DNA of 64,000 nucleotides from Zonotrichia leucophrys gambelii (taxonomy: Eukaryota; Chordata; Aves; Passeriformes; Passerellidae), in NCBI RefSeq assembly GCF_028769735.1, contig NC_088171.1, forward strand, positions 80,342,716-80,406,715. Direction: 5' to 3'. The notes under the pieces were generated by a model, which saw nothing but the letters and a program-made list of their open reading frames with translations, had not been told where the DNA came from and did not search any database. The translations under genes and the position numbers were made by a program. Of this stretch, positions 1-12,600 are shown one piece after another. Position 1 is the first letter of the stretch, and each line of letters begins with the position of its first letter.

Positions 1-42
1 ATCTCAATAATCAATAGCCATAACTATAATGACTACTGCAGG

Positions 43-140
43 AAAAAAAAAAAAAAGAAAGAATTTCAATCTAAAGAAAAAAACAGAAACCACAACATTG
101 TACAAAAGAAGGGAGGGGGGGGAGTAAAAAAACAAAAAAG
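43..140 (+). repeat. A-rich low-complexity tract
   Basis: An uninterrupted run of 14 A at 43-56 is followed by A/G-rich sequence with a run of about nine G near 113-121. This is simple low-complexity DNA; no transposon body is recognisable next to it. Confidence 0.8.
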
Positions 141-596
141 AACAGTCGTCCTGATTTCCAGTATGGTCTCCACTCCAACTTTGAGCATGTGAGCAGGGCT
201 CAAAAACACAGTACTTGATAAATTGATGCTACTGAGAGTACTAGTGAGCACTAATCTCCAGTCTGCCACTGTGTTCAATTAAGAAAATACTTTAGGGAGA
301 AAAAAAAAAAAACAAGAAGCAACAAAACACAAACATAAAAGTACCCCACATTATTCATGGAATAAAAACTAAGCTGGTCTTATTTGGCAACAGACAAAAT
401 TTCCAAAGCATATCAATATAGCTATCCATTTACAGCATATAAAAAGAACAATCACTCTCCTAAAATATCAATACATCAGACAGACAGGGATTCTGCTTCA
501 CTTTTCAAATACTGCCATAGTTTCCATGAACTTGACATGTTTTGATGATTCTTCATTGTTTTGCTGTTTTGGAAATTTTTTTGAGCATAAACCTAT

Positions 597-638
597 AAAG
601 AAGAAAAAAGGAGAAGAAGAAAGAAGAAAGAATAAAAG
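597..638 (+). repeat. GAA-rich purine tract
   Basis: About 40 bases made almost only of A and G, with repeated AAGAAG and GGAGAAG units. It is an imperfect GAA-type microsatellite. Confidence 0.75.
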
Positions 639-3600
639 GCAGTGAAGATGATGATGACAATGACGATACTGTCAACAGAGTTTAAATTTATTTTTGTATT
701 TCTATGGCTATTTTCCTTCCCTGAAATTTACTTATTTATTTTAAAAAGTGGTCAACAACTCCTTCAGACTCTGTTCCACTAATCAAAACACCTTTAATTC
801 CACTTCTTTAGGACAGTCTTCTCCTTTGATTAATCTAGTACCACAGGCTGCTTTCAGATAAGAATTTTGTAACTTGAAAAATGCTAATCTAAGCATTATA
901 TATTATTTCAGAGGAAGTCCTGACATTGTCTCAAATAAGAATTCTGATAATTCTATATCCCCATCAGATGATAGTTTTCTCTCCAAACTCACTGTTGCCC
1001 TGTTTTGCCAAACTTATCTTAAAAAAGCAGCACTTCTCACACACAACTCATGGCCACTACTCCATCTATTCAACAGGATCCCTTTCCCATGTGTCACCAA
1101 AAAATGATCCCTATCCTTTCTGACAACTCTTAAACGGTCCCTTTTCCTCCAGCTTTTTTCTATCTACCTCACAACTCACTAGCAATCTCTGTCATCCACA
1201 CCTCCTTTTTTGATCAGAAGTCACATATAGATGTGCTAAACCTAAACATACTCTGAATTAGACCCCTTCTCTAAGAAACTGGAATTATTAAAAAAACCTC
1301 AAAAGATGGAATTACATTTCTCTCTTGTCCCTTTTCACACTTTCCTTCAAGATCTTTTCTAAGACAATGTCCAGTACTTAGGTCTTCTATCAAGAAGTTT
1401 TTGGCAGGTAATTTTCCAAATTTTCTGGAATATATGTTGATAAACTTCAGCAAGTTCTGAAATAGATTTTCCTCCATGAGAAAAAATACAAAAACCACAC
1501 CAAGACTAATAACCAACCAAGACTGGTTTTGTTATTCTTTAATCCACTTGATAAAAAGAGCTCAAGAAAATATTAAACTTACAGAAATGGTATTTGTTAC
1601 AGAACAGCATTTATATGTTAAGGAACAGTAATATAGTCTGTATGTTCAAGGATTAAAAGTTTTATTACCTCTTGGTTCCTGCATATTTTTTGATTACCCA
1701 ATTTTAAGACTAATGTTCATACAAATATTTTTGGGAATAGTTGTATTGAGGATTCATCTAACATTGTTTTCTACTATATGGACTACAGTTGCATATGAAG
1801 ACTACACCTGAATATAAAATGAAATTATGCTTCTCAAAAGATCTTTTCCTAAAAAGAAACAAAAATTTGGTAAAAGAGCTGCTGCATTGTCATGGATATT
1901 CAGGGATGTGTAAGGAAGAGGACCCAAGAGCAACTAAAAAACTCAAACAAAACGTTACTTTTTCAGGAAAATTCACATTCAAAAAAAAAGAGACAGTGAA
2001 AATAGAACTTCATTACTCTTTTCACAAGCCATCATTAGTTGTCTGCAGGTACTTTTATCTACAAAAAATAGTGGCTAAATGCATTTTTATTTTAACAGAA
2101 ACAGAATTTCAAAGACCTTTTGAAAAAAATCTTGTTGGATATTTAAGGCAATTGATAAGCATAGACAGAAAAAAAAACCAACAAAACAAAAAATTATAAA
2201 TCAGAGCTTTGACTTGGTTGCACCTATCAAATGTCATATTCAAGGATATGATGAAATACAGACTCAGATACCAAAATTACTGGAGTTAATTGGAATTAAC
2301 ACAGGAAAATCAGAGCAGGACTTTCCCTGAGATAATTTTCCCTGCATTATCCTGTACTGATACTCAGTACCTGAGAGATTTCGATTCCATCACTCTGTTG
2401 AAGTGTGCTTTTCCTTTTCTTTCTGAAGTTCTCTACATCTTCCTCATCAAACCACATATGATATCTTAGTCATTACAGGGAATCTTGATTCTCAGCTACT
2501 GTTTGCCTTGGAAGATCTCCCTTTATGAAGCATCCGCTAAAACAGATGTCTTCCAGCTTAGACTGAGAGATCAGAAATGAAGTATTAGCTTGAAAATCAC
2601 AGTATCCTCATGAAACCTGGCAATGCAGACAGCAACAGGAGACTGGAAACAGGGTGAGAACTCATCTAACCATCTGATTTCCAAGCAGATAGTCTGTTAT
2701 ATGCTGCATACAGCAGGTACTAGGCTGAAAATGCATTCATTCTAGCAGAAAGCATATAGTAGATGCATTGAAAGGAACCCAGAGTTTTCTAATATTGAAA
2801 GTATCCATGCCACGTGATATCAAGGATCAGCTGCAGATAAACTAGTGTGTACATTTTTGTATATATCAGTGTTTTCCTTCTTTTTTTAAACAATGCACAT
2901 TGCTATCTAATGAAACATCAAAAAGTGTCAAAAAAGAATAAGAATTATTCAACAATTCAAAACCCCAGGTTTTAAAGCCACCGTTTTTTTCAAAGTAGTA
3001 CACTTTTCTAAATTGCATTGTAGGAAGTTGCTTTGGGTGTTGAATGTGTCTAATATTTATCACAGATGCAACAGAAATGAAAAAGATTGCCCCAGGTTGC
3101 CTGAAATTTAAGACAGATTCTTTAGTATTTAAGCGCATAGCAGATCTACTCTGATTCCATGAATCACCAAACACTCCACTACGTCTGAAATATTTCAAGT
3201 AGATCTGGAATGAACTAGATTCTGCTGCTGCTACAAACTTAGACAAGCAGACTGCAAATATTAAATTAAATTACTTTGATGCAAACTTATGGACAAGCAT
3301 TTCACTCAGTGATTACATCTACACTGAAAACAGGGCCCATGATCTCTAAATTCAGACTCAGACCCTTTGAGAGTTAAAAATGGATCTGTTTGTGTATGAG
3401 AGCTTTGTCATGTACCTTAATTACTGCATTGCAGAATACAAGGATAATGACCATCAAATACTTAGAAAGAAATTTCTTGAACATCCATATTTTAAATACT
3501 AGGATCAATGACAGAATTAATGAATTACCTATCATGTGATTGTCTAAAATAAAAGATGAAGTCTCATAAACAGAATACTATTGAGAATCACTTTCTATAA

Positions 3601-6085
3601 TTTACTCAGTAATATGATGACTTATAAAACATGGAATGGTCACTAAAGGTAACAATAAATCAAAAGTGTAATATTACAAGTTTGGCTTATTTTTTCCTTA
3701 GCTTACATTCATCCTACTCTTTTCAATTCTAAAATACAAGCTAGTTTCAACCAAAATCTACCCTGGGACCTCAAGGATTGCAAAAATATTGTATGCTTCA
3801 TCATTCTGTGCCTATGAATGATTGTCTACACCTGAAATCCCAAAATTCATGGAAGCAAAGAGCAGTAAAGTACCCCATCTGAATGCACACATCTTCTTGA
3901 CAATCTAACCTTGAAATTTATGGAACCAAGGGAGTGAACTAACTTCTCGATGTAAGTGTGATGAACAGTATGAGCCCCTGTCCTGAATTGCAAGAATTTT
4001 ATTTTGGACAAGGTCCATTTAAACTATTTTTCCTCATGAGTGACCTGTCAGTATAAAACAATCGTTACATACTTAATTTTACTGCAGTTGGCATTTTCAA
4101 ATGCTCCTGAGTTTGTAACATCAAAGTTGGAATGCTTTCCAGGGTATCATCATTCAGAGTGTCATGTTGTCTACTCTCCATTTACATCAAAACTGAAATT
4201 CCAATTATTCTTACCTTTGATTTCTAGTTAAAATTCTGGTTTCTACTTTGTTATGTGTTATTTCCCACTGCATGCTCTACTTAATGAATATAAATGGTGA
4301 GTTTTGGATTGGACAATCTTTTAGTTCTTAATACCATGCTGGTTTCAGACAATAGGCACTCTGTCACTGAATAAATCTGTATGAATCTGGACCAGATACA
4401 ATGTTATTGTCCAGGGAAAAGAGGGGACATTAAAGATTGTATATGGACAGCTGATCATGACCAGAGAGAATACATCTAGCTGTGCTTTGCAGCAGGCAAA
4501 AATATTTTTGGAGGACCCATAAAAATCTCAGCAAAATGGTAAAAATTCAGATTAAATATATTTATGATAACCTTTTTTCATTCTTTTTTTTTTCAGTAGA
4601 TAGTCATTCAAAGTTGCTAACCAAAGAGAAAAAAGTTTAATTCCTAAGTAGTTTCTCTAAAAGTAAGTTCTACATAAAGTAAAATACATATTACAATATG
4701 AATATTTTAAGGACTATAGAAATTCAGAGTACCACTTGAGGGTGAAAAATAGACAAAACTTAATTTCCTGCTGAACAGAAGATGCCTTGCTTTGGTGAAG
4801 AGCTGGAATCAGTCATGGTTCTTGAAAATTTGCCAGGCTACAAAATGTGAAGCAGAATTAAAGAAAACCTAGTTATTTATGATTTAATTATTTCAGGTTG
4901 ATAAAATGTAGTGCTGATTTAGCAAACCACATTTGAAGTGCTTTGCAAACATTATCTAATTTGTTTATAAATATGTCTCCCTGTTTTGCGTTTTTATTTA
5001 TGCCACTCTTTGTTTTGGATAAATGTGTTAAATTAAAATTAGCCACCCCAATAAGAGATACTGAAGAAAAAGAAACGCAGTAAAATGTAAGAGGATTCAA
5101 TGTAGCACAGTGCAGATTCTAATATTAACAACTATTATGTCAAAATTCAGGTTTTGAAGGCTGCAGCACTGCAGGGCAGACTATATCATTAAGGCACATC
5201 TGTGGAGGTGGCAGAGAGAGACTACTGAAAGCACTGAAAAATAGCTTTTTCCCTAAAAGAGGCACAACACACACATTTAGCCCGCCACTGAAGTCAGCTA
5301 GGGATTGAGTCACAAAAAACAGACATGTACAAAAAAAAAACCTAGGGCCTGAGCAGTGCAAAAGCTGCTGTACTTTATAGTTGCTACAAATGCTTCTAAC
5401 TAATTAAAGCAGAGCTTTTCTCCCTGCGTCTCTACACTAAATACCATGAGGTTTCTAATCTGACATCTTGAAAGACTTGAAAGTTTTCATGAAGTTGGTC
5501 TTTCCATGAATCCATATGTCAGAACAACTACTGAGAAGAGGTTCAGCATATCCCATGTTAAAAACAGAGGGTAAGTCTCAGCTGACATAAATTCTTTTAG
5601 ATCTAAAAATGTATCTACTCCTGAGACTGGTTTTGTTTCAATAAACAGTTGTGATATTTCTTACTGAGTATATTAAATTAATAATATTTTATGAGGAAAA
5701 AATAATATAAAAATTATTCAAAAAACAGTACATTTATTTTTCAGAAGTTTACTTTTAGTTTCTACCAATTTTCAAATTTTTTGCCTTATTTTTCTTTAGA
5801 GTTTATTTCATTAACCAGGAAGAGAAATAAAATTCAAGATTTCTGTAAAAAAATTACTTGTGATGGATGTAAATTAACTACAAGTTAAAAGGGGGTAAAG
5901 GTATATATTTGCACTCATTTTTAAGCAGTATTCTTTTTCATAATGCAGCTCAAATTTTAATTTACCCTCGTGAGTGTCTGCAACCAGCATAGGCAGATTT
6001 TTACACCCATGTGACCAGATAGCTTTTGGGGCAAGCAAAGCTTGCTGGAGCTTTCTTTCTGTTTGTTTTCAACTTGGAAGTTATC

Positions 6086-6111
6086 AAAAAAAAAAAAAAA
6101 TATATATATAC
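6086..6111 (+). repeat. A(15) plus (TA)5 simple repeat
   Basis: Fifteen A (6,086-6,100) run directly into five TA units (6,101-6,110). It is a compound mononucleotide/dinucleotide microsatellite, likely to vary in length. Confidence 0.9.
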
Positions 6112-7300
6112 GTAATCCTGTCTGGCTAAACATTTGAGTTATGACTCAGGTCTTGATCTGAGCAAACAAGAACTCAGAAAGGAAGAAATGGCTTATAAGG
6201 CTTCTGCGGGTGTGCTTAAAAAGCTGCCAGCGCTTCCCCGTGTGTTTAGATTCCTAGGATACTGCTGCAAGTGAAGAGCTGGCTGCTTCAGACCTTGGGT
6301 AACACCAATACTGTCTGAAAGTACATTTTCAATGAGTATTTTGGTGGTTTGGAGCACCTTCACACAATTGTCCACCTCTGGCTGAAAGACATATCTGGTG
6401 TCTGTATGCGTACAAGTATCCGCAGGTGTACTGTCCACAATACGTGGACATGTGTAAATACACTGTGTGCCCATATCTGCTCCCCACTGAGCCAGGGGTA
6501 CTGCTCCAGGAGCCCACTTGCTGAGCACACAGCCACTGACCTGTCAGTGTTGGGCTCTTTACAGACCTGGCCACCTCCTTCTCATGAGCTGTGAGGGCCA
6601 AGGCAGAAGCCCAGCCATCAGGTGCAGAGGCCCAAGTGCTCAGTTGCCAAAGGAAAAGATGAAAGACAGACTGCATCTGAAATGCTTCTCTCCACCGTGT
6701 ATACACGCTGCAATAGGAAGTGCATTATGTCAAGCTTGGCTTCTGAACTCATTTCCACTATTTGATAGCAAGCAACACCACTGGGATTTGTTGGAACGAC
6801 TGAAAGTGCCTTCTGGGGAATGGAAGATGTTAAGCACAGCTATAGCATACTTCATTTCATTTTTTCAGCAAGGAATGCATCTTTCTTATGCTCACCACTG
6901 ACACAACAGTCAGTCTTTATTGCTGCTTAGGAAAAAGGCTGTGTAAGAATATCATTGCCACCTGGATACTTCTTTCTGTGGCTGTCAGGATGTTCATGAT
7001 AAATGTGTGACTCCTGATAGCAAGGTACAGCAAAAGAATTTTCCTAGATGCATATATTAATCAGTATATCTCTATCTAAGTATTTAGTAGACAGTTTAAT
7101 TAACATATATTGCTGGATATATTTTGCTATTTCCTTATTTTCATTTATTGATGATCTCTGAGAATTCAACTTTTTCCATACTTTCTCAATTAATAAATAA
7201 ATATAGCACACCAATTACTTGTTTGTACAATAAAAAGCAGGTCATAAAAATATCACAAGGAAATTATCATGAATGTTCAACTATACCAAGTAGTTGCGTC

Positions 7301-9650
7301 TAATTGTGTCATAAAACAACCAATTCTATCTTACAACTGTTTCATTTTCTCACCTCACTTCTTACTGGAAAGATGGTTCAAAGTCTCATTTTGTTAAAGA
7401 ACATATTGTTAATTCTAATCTAAACTTATTTGTGCACAGCATAGAGCTTTTTTACTTTTCCTGTATCAATATTTTCTTCTGGCTTAACAAACTCCTCCAC
7501 AGTTTTTGGTCTAGAAAGTAGAGAGGGAAGTGAAGGTCTCTCACAGAGGGATCAAGTGTGTGTCATTCAGTATTTGTTTAGTGAGATTATTAAACCAAAT
7601 TCTGTTAGTCACTGTTTGTAGGAAGTTTTGCCCTTTCTCTGAGCAGTCTCTGTACTCCTTTTAATGCAAATTTCTTTTTCCTGAATGTGGATGATCACAA
7701 TGTATGTAGGACTCTCCATTATAATTTTCTTCTAGGACTTTTTAATATTTCTTATTCTCCTGCCAATTCTTCTGATATGTTTAATTATATTTCCTTTCTC
7801 CTGACCACATCACACTGATAACTTATGACTCATCTTGATGAACTCAAACTTTTCTTTTCCACTGTCACTGGTTCATTTCCTTTTCATGAACCTTCCATTT
7901 ATAGAATAAAATTCTTTTATCAATCTATAGTAGCAAGACCTTCTTGTTCTTGCATTTTATACCAATTCCTATTTGCCTTTCTAGTCTTAATTGCTTTTTC
8001 TTTGACAATATATTCCAAGTCTTACACACTGTAGAGGTCAAAGTCATCTATTTGCGGCTGCCTAGATAACTTATTCCTTTTGAAAAGTTACTGCTTCAAG
8101 AACTATTTTTGATACTTTAAAAAATTGAGTTTTTAGTAAAAAATCATTGCTACTAGGCTCACTTGCACCCTTTACTATGTTTCTGTACTTGGAAATCTAA
8201 AAACTGGAGGTAAACTATCCTAACATGTAGACCACTTCTCCCCCACTGAGGAGGAACCCGTGTATTTTCTATGTCTCAGTTTCCACTTCCATACAATCCA
8301 TCTCATAGCCATCTTACTCCTGTATATATTCAACAATGATTTCCCATCTTCTGCAAAGAGAAGCAGAGTGCTGCTTTAACTTAGCCACTCCTGTAATTAT
8401 TTTGACTCTTCATCACTGATCAGGATGAGCTCAACTTTGTTTAATCATCTTCTTTTTTAACTTTCTGGTCTTCCTGATAAGATTCTTTGATGATCAGTAT
8501 TTTCTCAGGGTCTTTTTCATCCAAGTTTCCAGGTTTTTGTTACATCTTGTTTCAGCTGCCTAGGTATTCAACTAAATCTAGAGCCCTACAGAATTTCCTT
8601 TGTGCTTGACAACAAACTCCAAGTACTCTAAATGTTTCCTTCACATCCTTCCAGAGCCTTGGACACATGAATCCTCTCATTTTGACCTGAATTCCTTTGT
8701 AAAGCTCAAATCTGTGATTTTGAACTAGAAAGAATTATGTGGTAACCTGGATTTTTTAACTTCTTTTTGATTTAAGCAGAACAACTCCAAGATACTGGTT
8801 TGTGTACTTAACACTTACAAGCTTTCCAGAATAACTTTATTTCTTGACATTGTATCACTCTTGAATGACAAAATCTTTTAGCCTTTGCATGCAGAAATGA
8901 CATTGTTATTCTTCGCAATAATTTTTTGTGTTATCCATATCTAGGAAATTTAAAGTCTGGTAAGCACAGAAATATAAATACTTGTAGTATTTATAATGTA
9001 AAGATCCACTGATTTAAGTTCTTGAAATCTTTAGAATATTTTTATGTTGTTGCAGTTGTACTAATTTGTTGCAATCCTTTGTAGAAATTGACTAATATAT
9101 TATTTCAGCGCCTCTGTTTTTCCTCTCTTCTTCCAAATCTAGCTCAGGTATGGTTGGGCCATTTCAGTGGGAATATTTTACCTCAAGAATAGCAATTTGT
9201 ATATTTTTCTTTGTTTCTATCAGAATCTCTTTTTTTCACCTTACTTCCACCTGTCCTGTTCTATATGGCAGGCAATTCATTTTTCCATTGACTGGTTCTT
9301 CTTTGGATGTAGGACTGGAAGTTCTTTAACAGCAGTCCCCACTAGAAAAATTCAAACAAATTTTTTATATTTGTAGCAGGCCTTTGGATTTCCCAAGTAT
9401 TTCACATTCAGCTTTCTCTTACAGTCTCTTTGGCATCATTCGCCTTTTGGGGCCATTACTGCCCCTATCCGCTCCCATTTTCTTCTTTGTCTGCTCCGAC
9501 GGAAAGAATCTCCTTTCTCCTTGTCCTTGTCACCCTGTCTCTTACCTGATTCCTGTTTTACTTCCCCAGCACAGCGAAACTTGTTCCTCAGGGAACAAAA
9601 AGACTTTTTTACTTTGGGAATTAGCCAAGCCAGACAGGATATTGGTTTAA
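7301..9650. other. Pyrimidine-biased non-coding block
   Basis: Over roughly 2.3 kb the plus strand is visibly rich in C and T compared with its flanks, with many TTTCCTT, CTTCC and TCTCC runs. No coding exon, repeat family or tandem unit explains it. Small open frames here (7,825-8,034, 9,167-9,376 and 9,384-9,650 plus) are full of Phe, Ser, Leu and Cys, as pyrimidine-rich DNA gives by chance. The edges are approximate because I judged the bias by eye. Confidence 0.5.
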
Positions 9651-12600
9651 GCCTGCATTCAATAGAGGAAAGAGGGAGATATGGGAAATTGTTGCTGGAG
9701 TGGGATGAAGACTACATGTGGGAGAATCCCAAAAAGCAGTTGCTCTTTACTTCTGCTTAGCTCCTGTCAGTCAGTTCTCATTAGTTGTCTTTTTTAATTA
9801 GTATTTATGCAATTACAGGCCTAAGAGTGCAGGCTTTAGTCAGGCAAGCCACCTGCTGAGTTTTCAAAGTGACTTTTCTACAAGTTTTTCCTTTCTAGAG
9901 TTCAAGATCAAGCACAAGAGAAGCAATAGCTGAGTTTCATCTCTTTTGTATCTAGACTGATTCCAACACCATCTGCAATAAGCATTCTTAAACAACTTGT
10001 TAATTCTCTAGGGCTCCTTACTGAAGCAACATCATGACTTTGTTACTGGATCAGTTTTGTTTCAGAAACAGATGAGGGCATTACCTTGCTAAGCCTCAGC
10101 AAAATTCCAGTGTCAGGCACTACTCCAGACTTTCACCAAAGTCTTACTTCTAACTCAAGAGTTTAGTCATCAGCAAACACAGCTTGCATTCATGAAATAT
10201 AATATTGAATTTTATAGTTATGCAATACCACAGAGATAACCATCAATATTTATTTTATATTAGAAGCTTCTTTTGGTCCAGGTTTGACCCTTATTCACTT
10301 TATGTAGTCTCTTGCAAAATGGTGCAATTTGATGAAAAACTTCCCAGAACCTGAATCTTTGAGCGAAGGTGGAAATGACAAGGGAAACACTAAGATTATT
10401 TGGAAATGTCAAGCCCAGTGATGCAGGGGTGAGTACTTTCATTTTTTCCATTTTGTTAACTGTAGTTTTGAATCAGCTTTACACTGAGAAAATAATGGAT
10501 CTATTTCTGCCGACTCTAATAACTGTGGTTCATGAGGTCTGTTCTGGCTGTGAGCTGAAGGGTTGCAAAGTCAATGGAAGTTTATTAAATGTTTTGATAG
10601 CTGTTAGTAACATAAACTGAGGGGTAAAAGTCACCAAAGAGAGAGAAATAAGAGGGAAAAATATTAAAAAATTACAAATTATATCTGTCTGTGGATATGA
10701 TAAAAGGACTGCACTGAAACTGTCTTTACCCAGAAAAAAAAGCAGCATAGAAATAAATGAAGGCAAACTGGTGTGTTGGGAACACAGTCTGTTCAACATC
10801 TGCCCTTAATCACTGCCTTTTTAATGGTCTTTAAAGAGGCACTTTGAAAGGAACAGGTGGACACAAACCCCAACCATCAAGTAGGGAAATAACTGGGTTT
10901 TTCACACCAGAGACTTCAGCCTTTGATTTTGATCTCTGAACTCATTTCCCTAAGGGTGTTTCCAGATTAGCTCATTATAAAATTAACAAAATCCCTTTTC
11001 TGATTAATGTGAAGCCTTCCTTCTCTGTTATCTGCCCAGGACTCAGAGAAATTAATTTGGTGATAGAAGTTACAGTGATTGAGCTCCAGCCTCGGACAGT
11101 AAAAAGCCCTAAAAAAATGGGGAAAAAAAGAAAATAAGATCAGAGATGTCCTCTGTTACCAGATATAATTTTCCTTATTTTTTGCTTATTTCCTTTAAAA
11201 AATAGTAAGAAAACTACCATCTTTCAAAGAATTGAAAGACAGAAATAGCCTTTTTTTCCAATGAAATATGTCCCAACAACAACAAATTACTTCTACTGCT
11301 ACATCCTGACATTTAAAAAAGGCTATTTGGGGATCTTTGACCATAGTTTTCAGATTTGTAGTCAGGTGTGATACTTTTTTCTCTTTTTAGTTTCTTTTAA
11401 ATAATTACTTCTCATTTTAACATATGTTTTCTAGATTCTTTGAAACAGTAAATAAGTTCTTCTACTTGTTTACCATTTGACACACTGTTACAATGGAGTT
11501 TTCGTATGAATATTGATAATTTGTTATGCTTATTTATGCTTTTTGAATAAAGGCAGTTGTGCTGAAGCTGAAGTACACCTGACAATCCCGAGTGACTGCA
11601 GATCTGCTCATTCATAGCATTAAACAAACTCCCTTTGGTGGGCTGTGGCAGAAGGGCTGAAGAGCTGAGACTTGGCTGAGAAATAAGAGGACATCAGACC
11701 ACAGAAACAATGAGCACTGTTCACACTGCAGCTGCTGTTGTCCAATCCACATTCATCCATTCCTGGAAAGTTTTTGCCCTTGCTTTCCTTGCCAGAATAG
11801 AGCTGCTACTGACTAATGAATGCTGCTCAGAATAACCACATTTTGCTGAAAGTGGACCACGGACTCTATGCTCCCCCATGACTACTGATAGAGAAGATAT
11901 TTGAAGTGCAAGCTGTCTTTAAATAGCCCAATGTAGCTTAATATATAGTCTAATTTGATAAACAGGTGGGGAGGCTAATGTACAACTATGTGTTTCATAT
12001 CTGCTATTATATGAATAGTGCAAAACACTAAGGGCCCTCCTGGTCATGTCTGAAAAATAATTTCTATGGGTAAAGGAGATGTCCAGTTTTGCAGTGTGAA
12101 ATGTTATCACAGAATATGAAAAATTCTTCTTTTTTTCATATGTAGTGGGACTGCATTACCAGCACAACCCAAGATGAAATTATTCTGAAATCATATGATC
12201 TTGTTAACACTTAGGAAATTTCTCCATGAATTATTTACAGCTTGCTGTTACTTAGACATGTTCTCTACTGCCTACATGATCCAGGTTATTTCACCTTCCT
12301 TTTGCACTATCATGCTCTTCCCACAGTCTTGCCACAGTCTTATTTCTTACCTCATTCAAACATTTATTATGTTTCATTTTAGACAGAATTCATTCCAGGG
12401 CATATGACTCAACCCAAGACTTTAATTATATTTCAGCAGGTAAAGTTTGAGAGTTTTGAGTCAGACGCATCACTTGGTAATTTGTACATCACCCAGCATA
12501 ATATCACATACTGGTTTATATTAATACAGGTTTCTCTTTATTATAGGAATTTACAGCTTGTCTCCTCCTTAGATGACACAACTATTTAAATCCTGCGTTA

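Larger units (their letters stand above)
1..7300. other. AT-rich non-coding DNA, no gene seen
   Basis: No recognisable exon, RNA gene or transposon was found in this stretch. It is AT-rich with scattered stops in all frames. Two somewhat long open frames (1,789-2,199 plus and 2,866-3,246 minus) are lysine-, phenylalanine- and serine-rich, as chance frames in such DNA are, and match no family I know. A/G-rich tracts lie at 43-140 and 597-638. The local rise in GC at about 6.2-6.9 kb has no CpG enrichment and no coding signature I could recognise. Confidence 0.7.

Noticed and set aside
1789..2199. 136-codon plus-strand open frame
   Set aside because: Lysine- and phenylalanine-rich, with A-runs encoding lysine. 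No known domain, no splice or promoter context; expected by chance in AT-rich DNA.
2866..3246. 126-codon minus-strand open frame
   Set aside because: No recognisable family, no CpG or promoter signal and no supporting exon structure.
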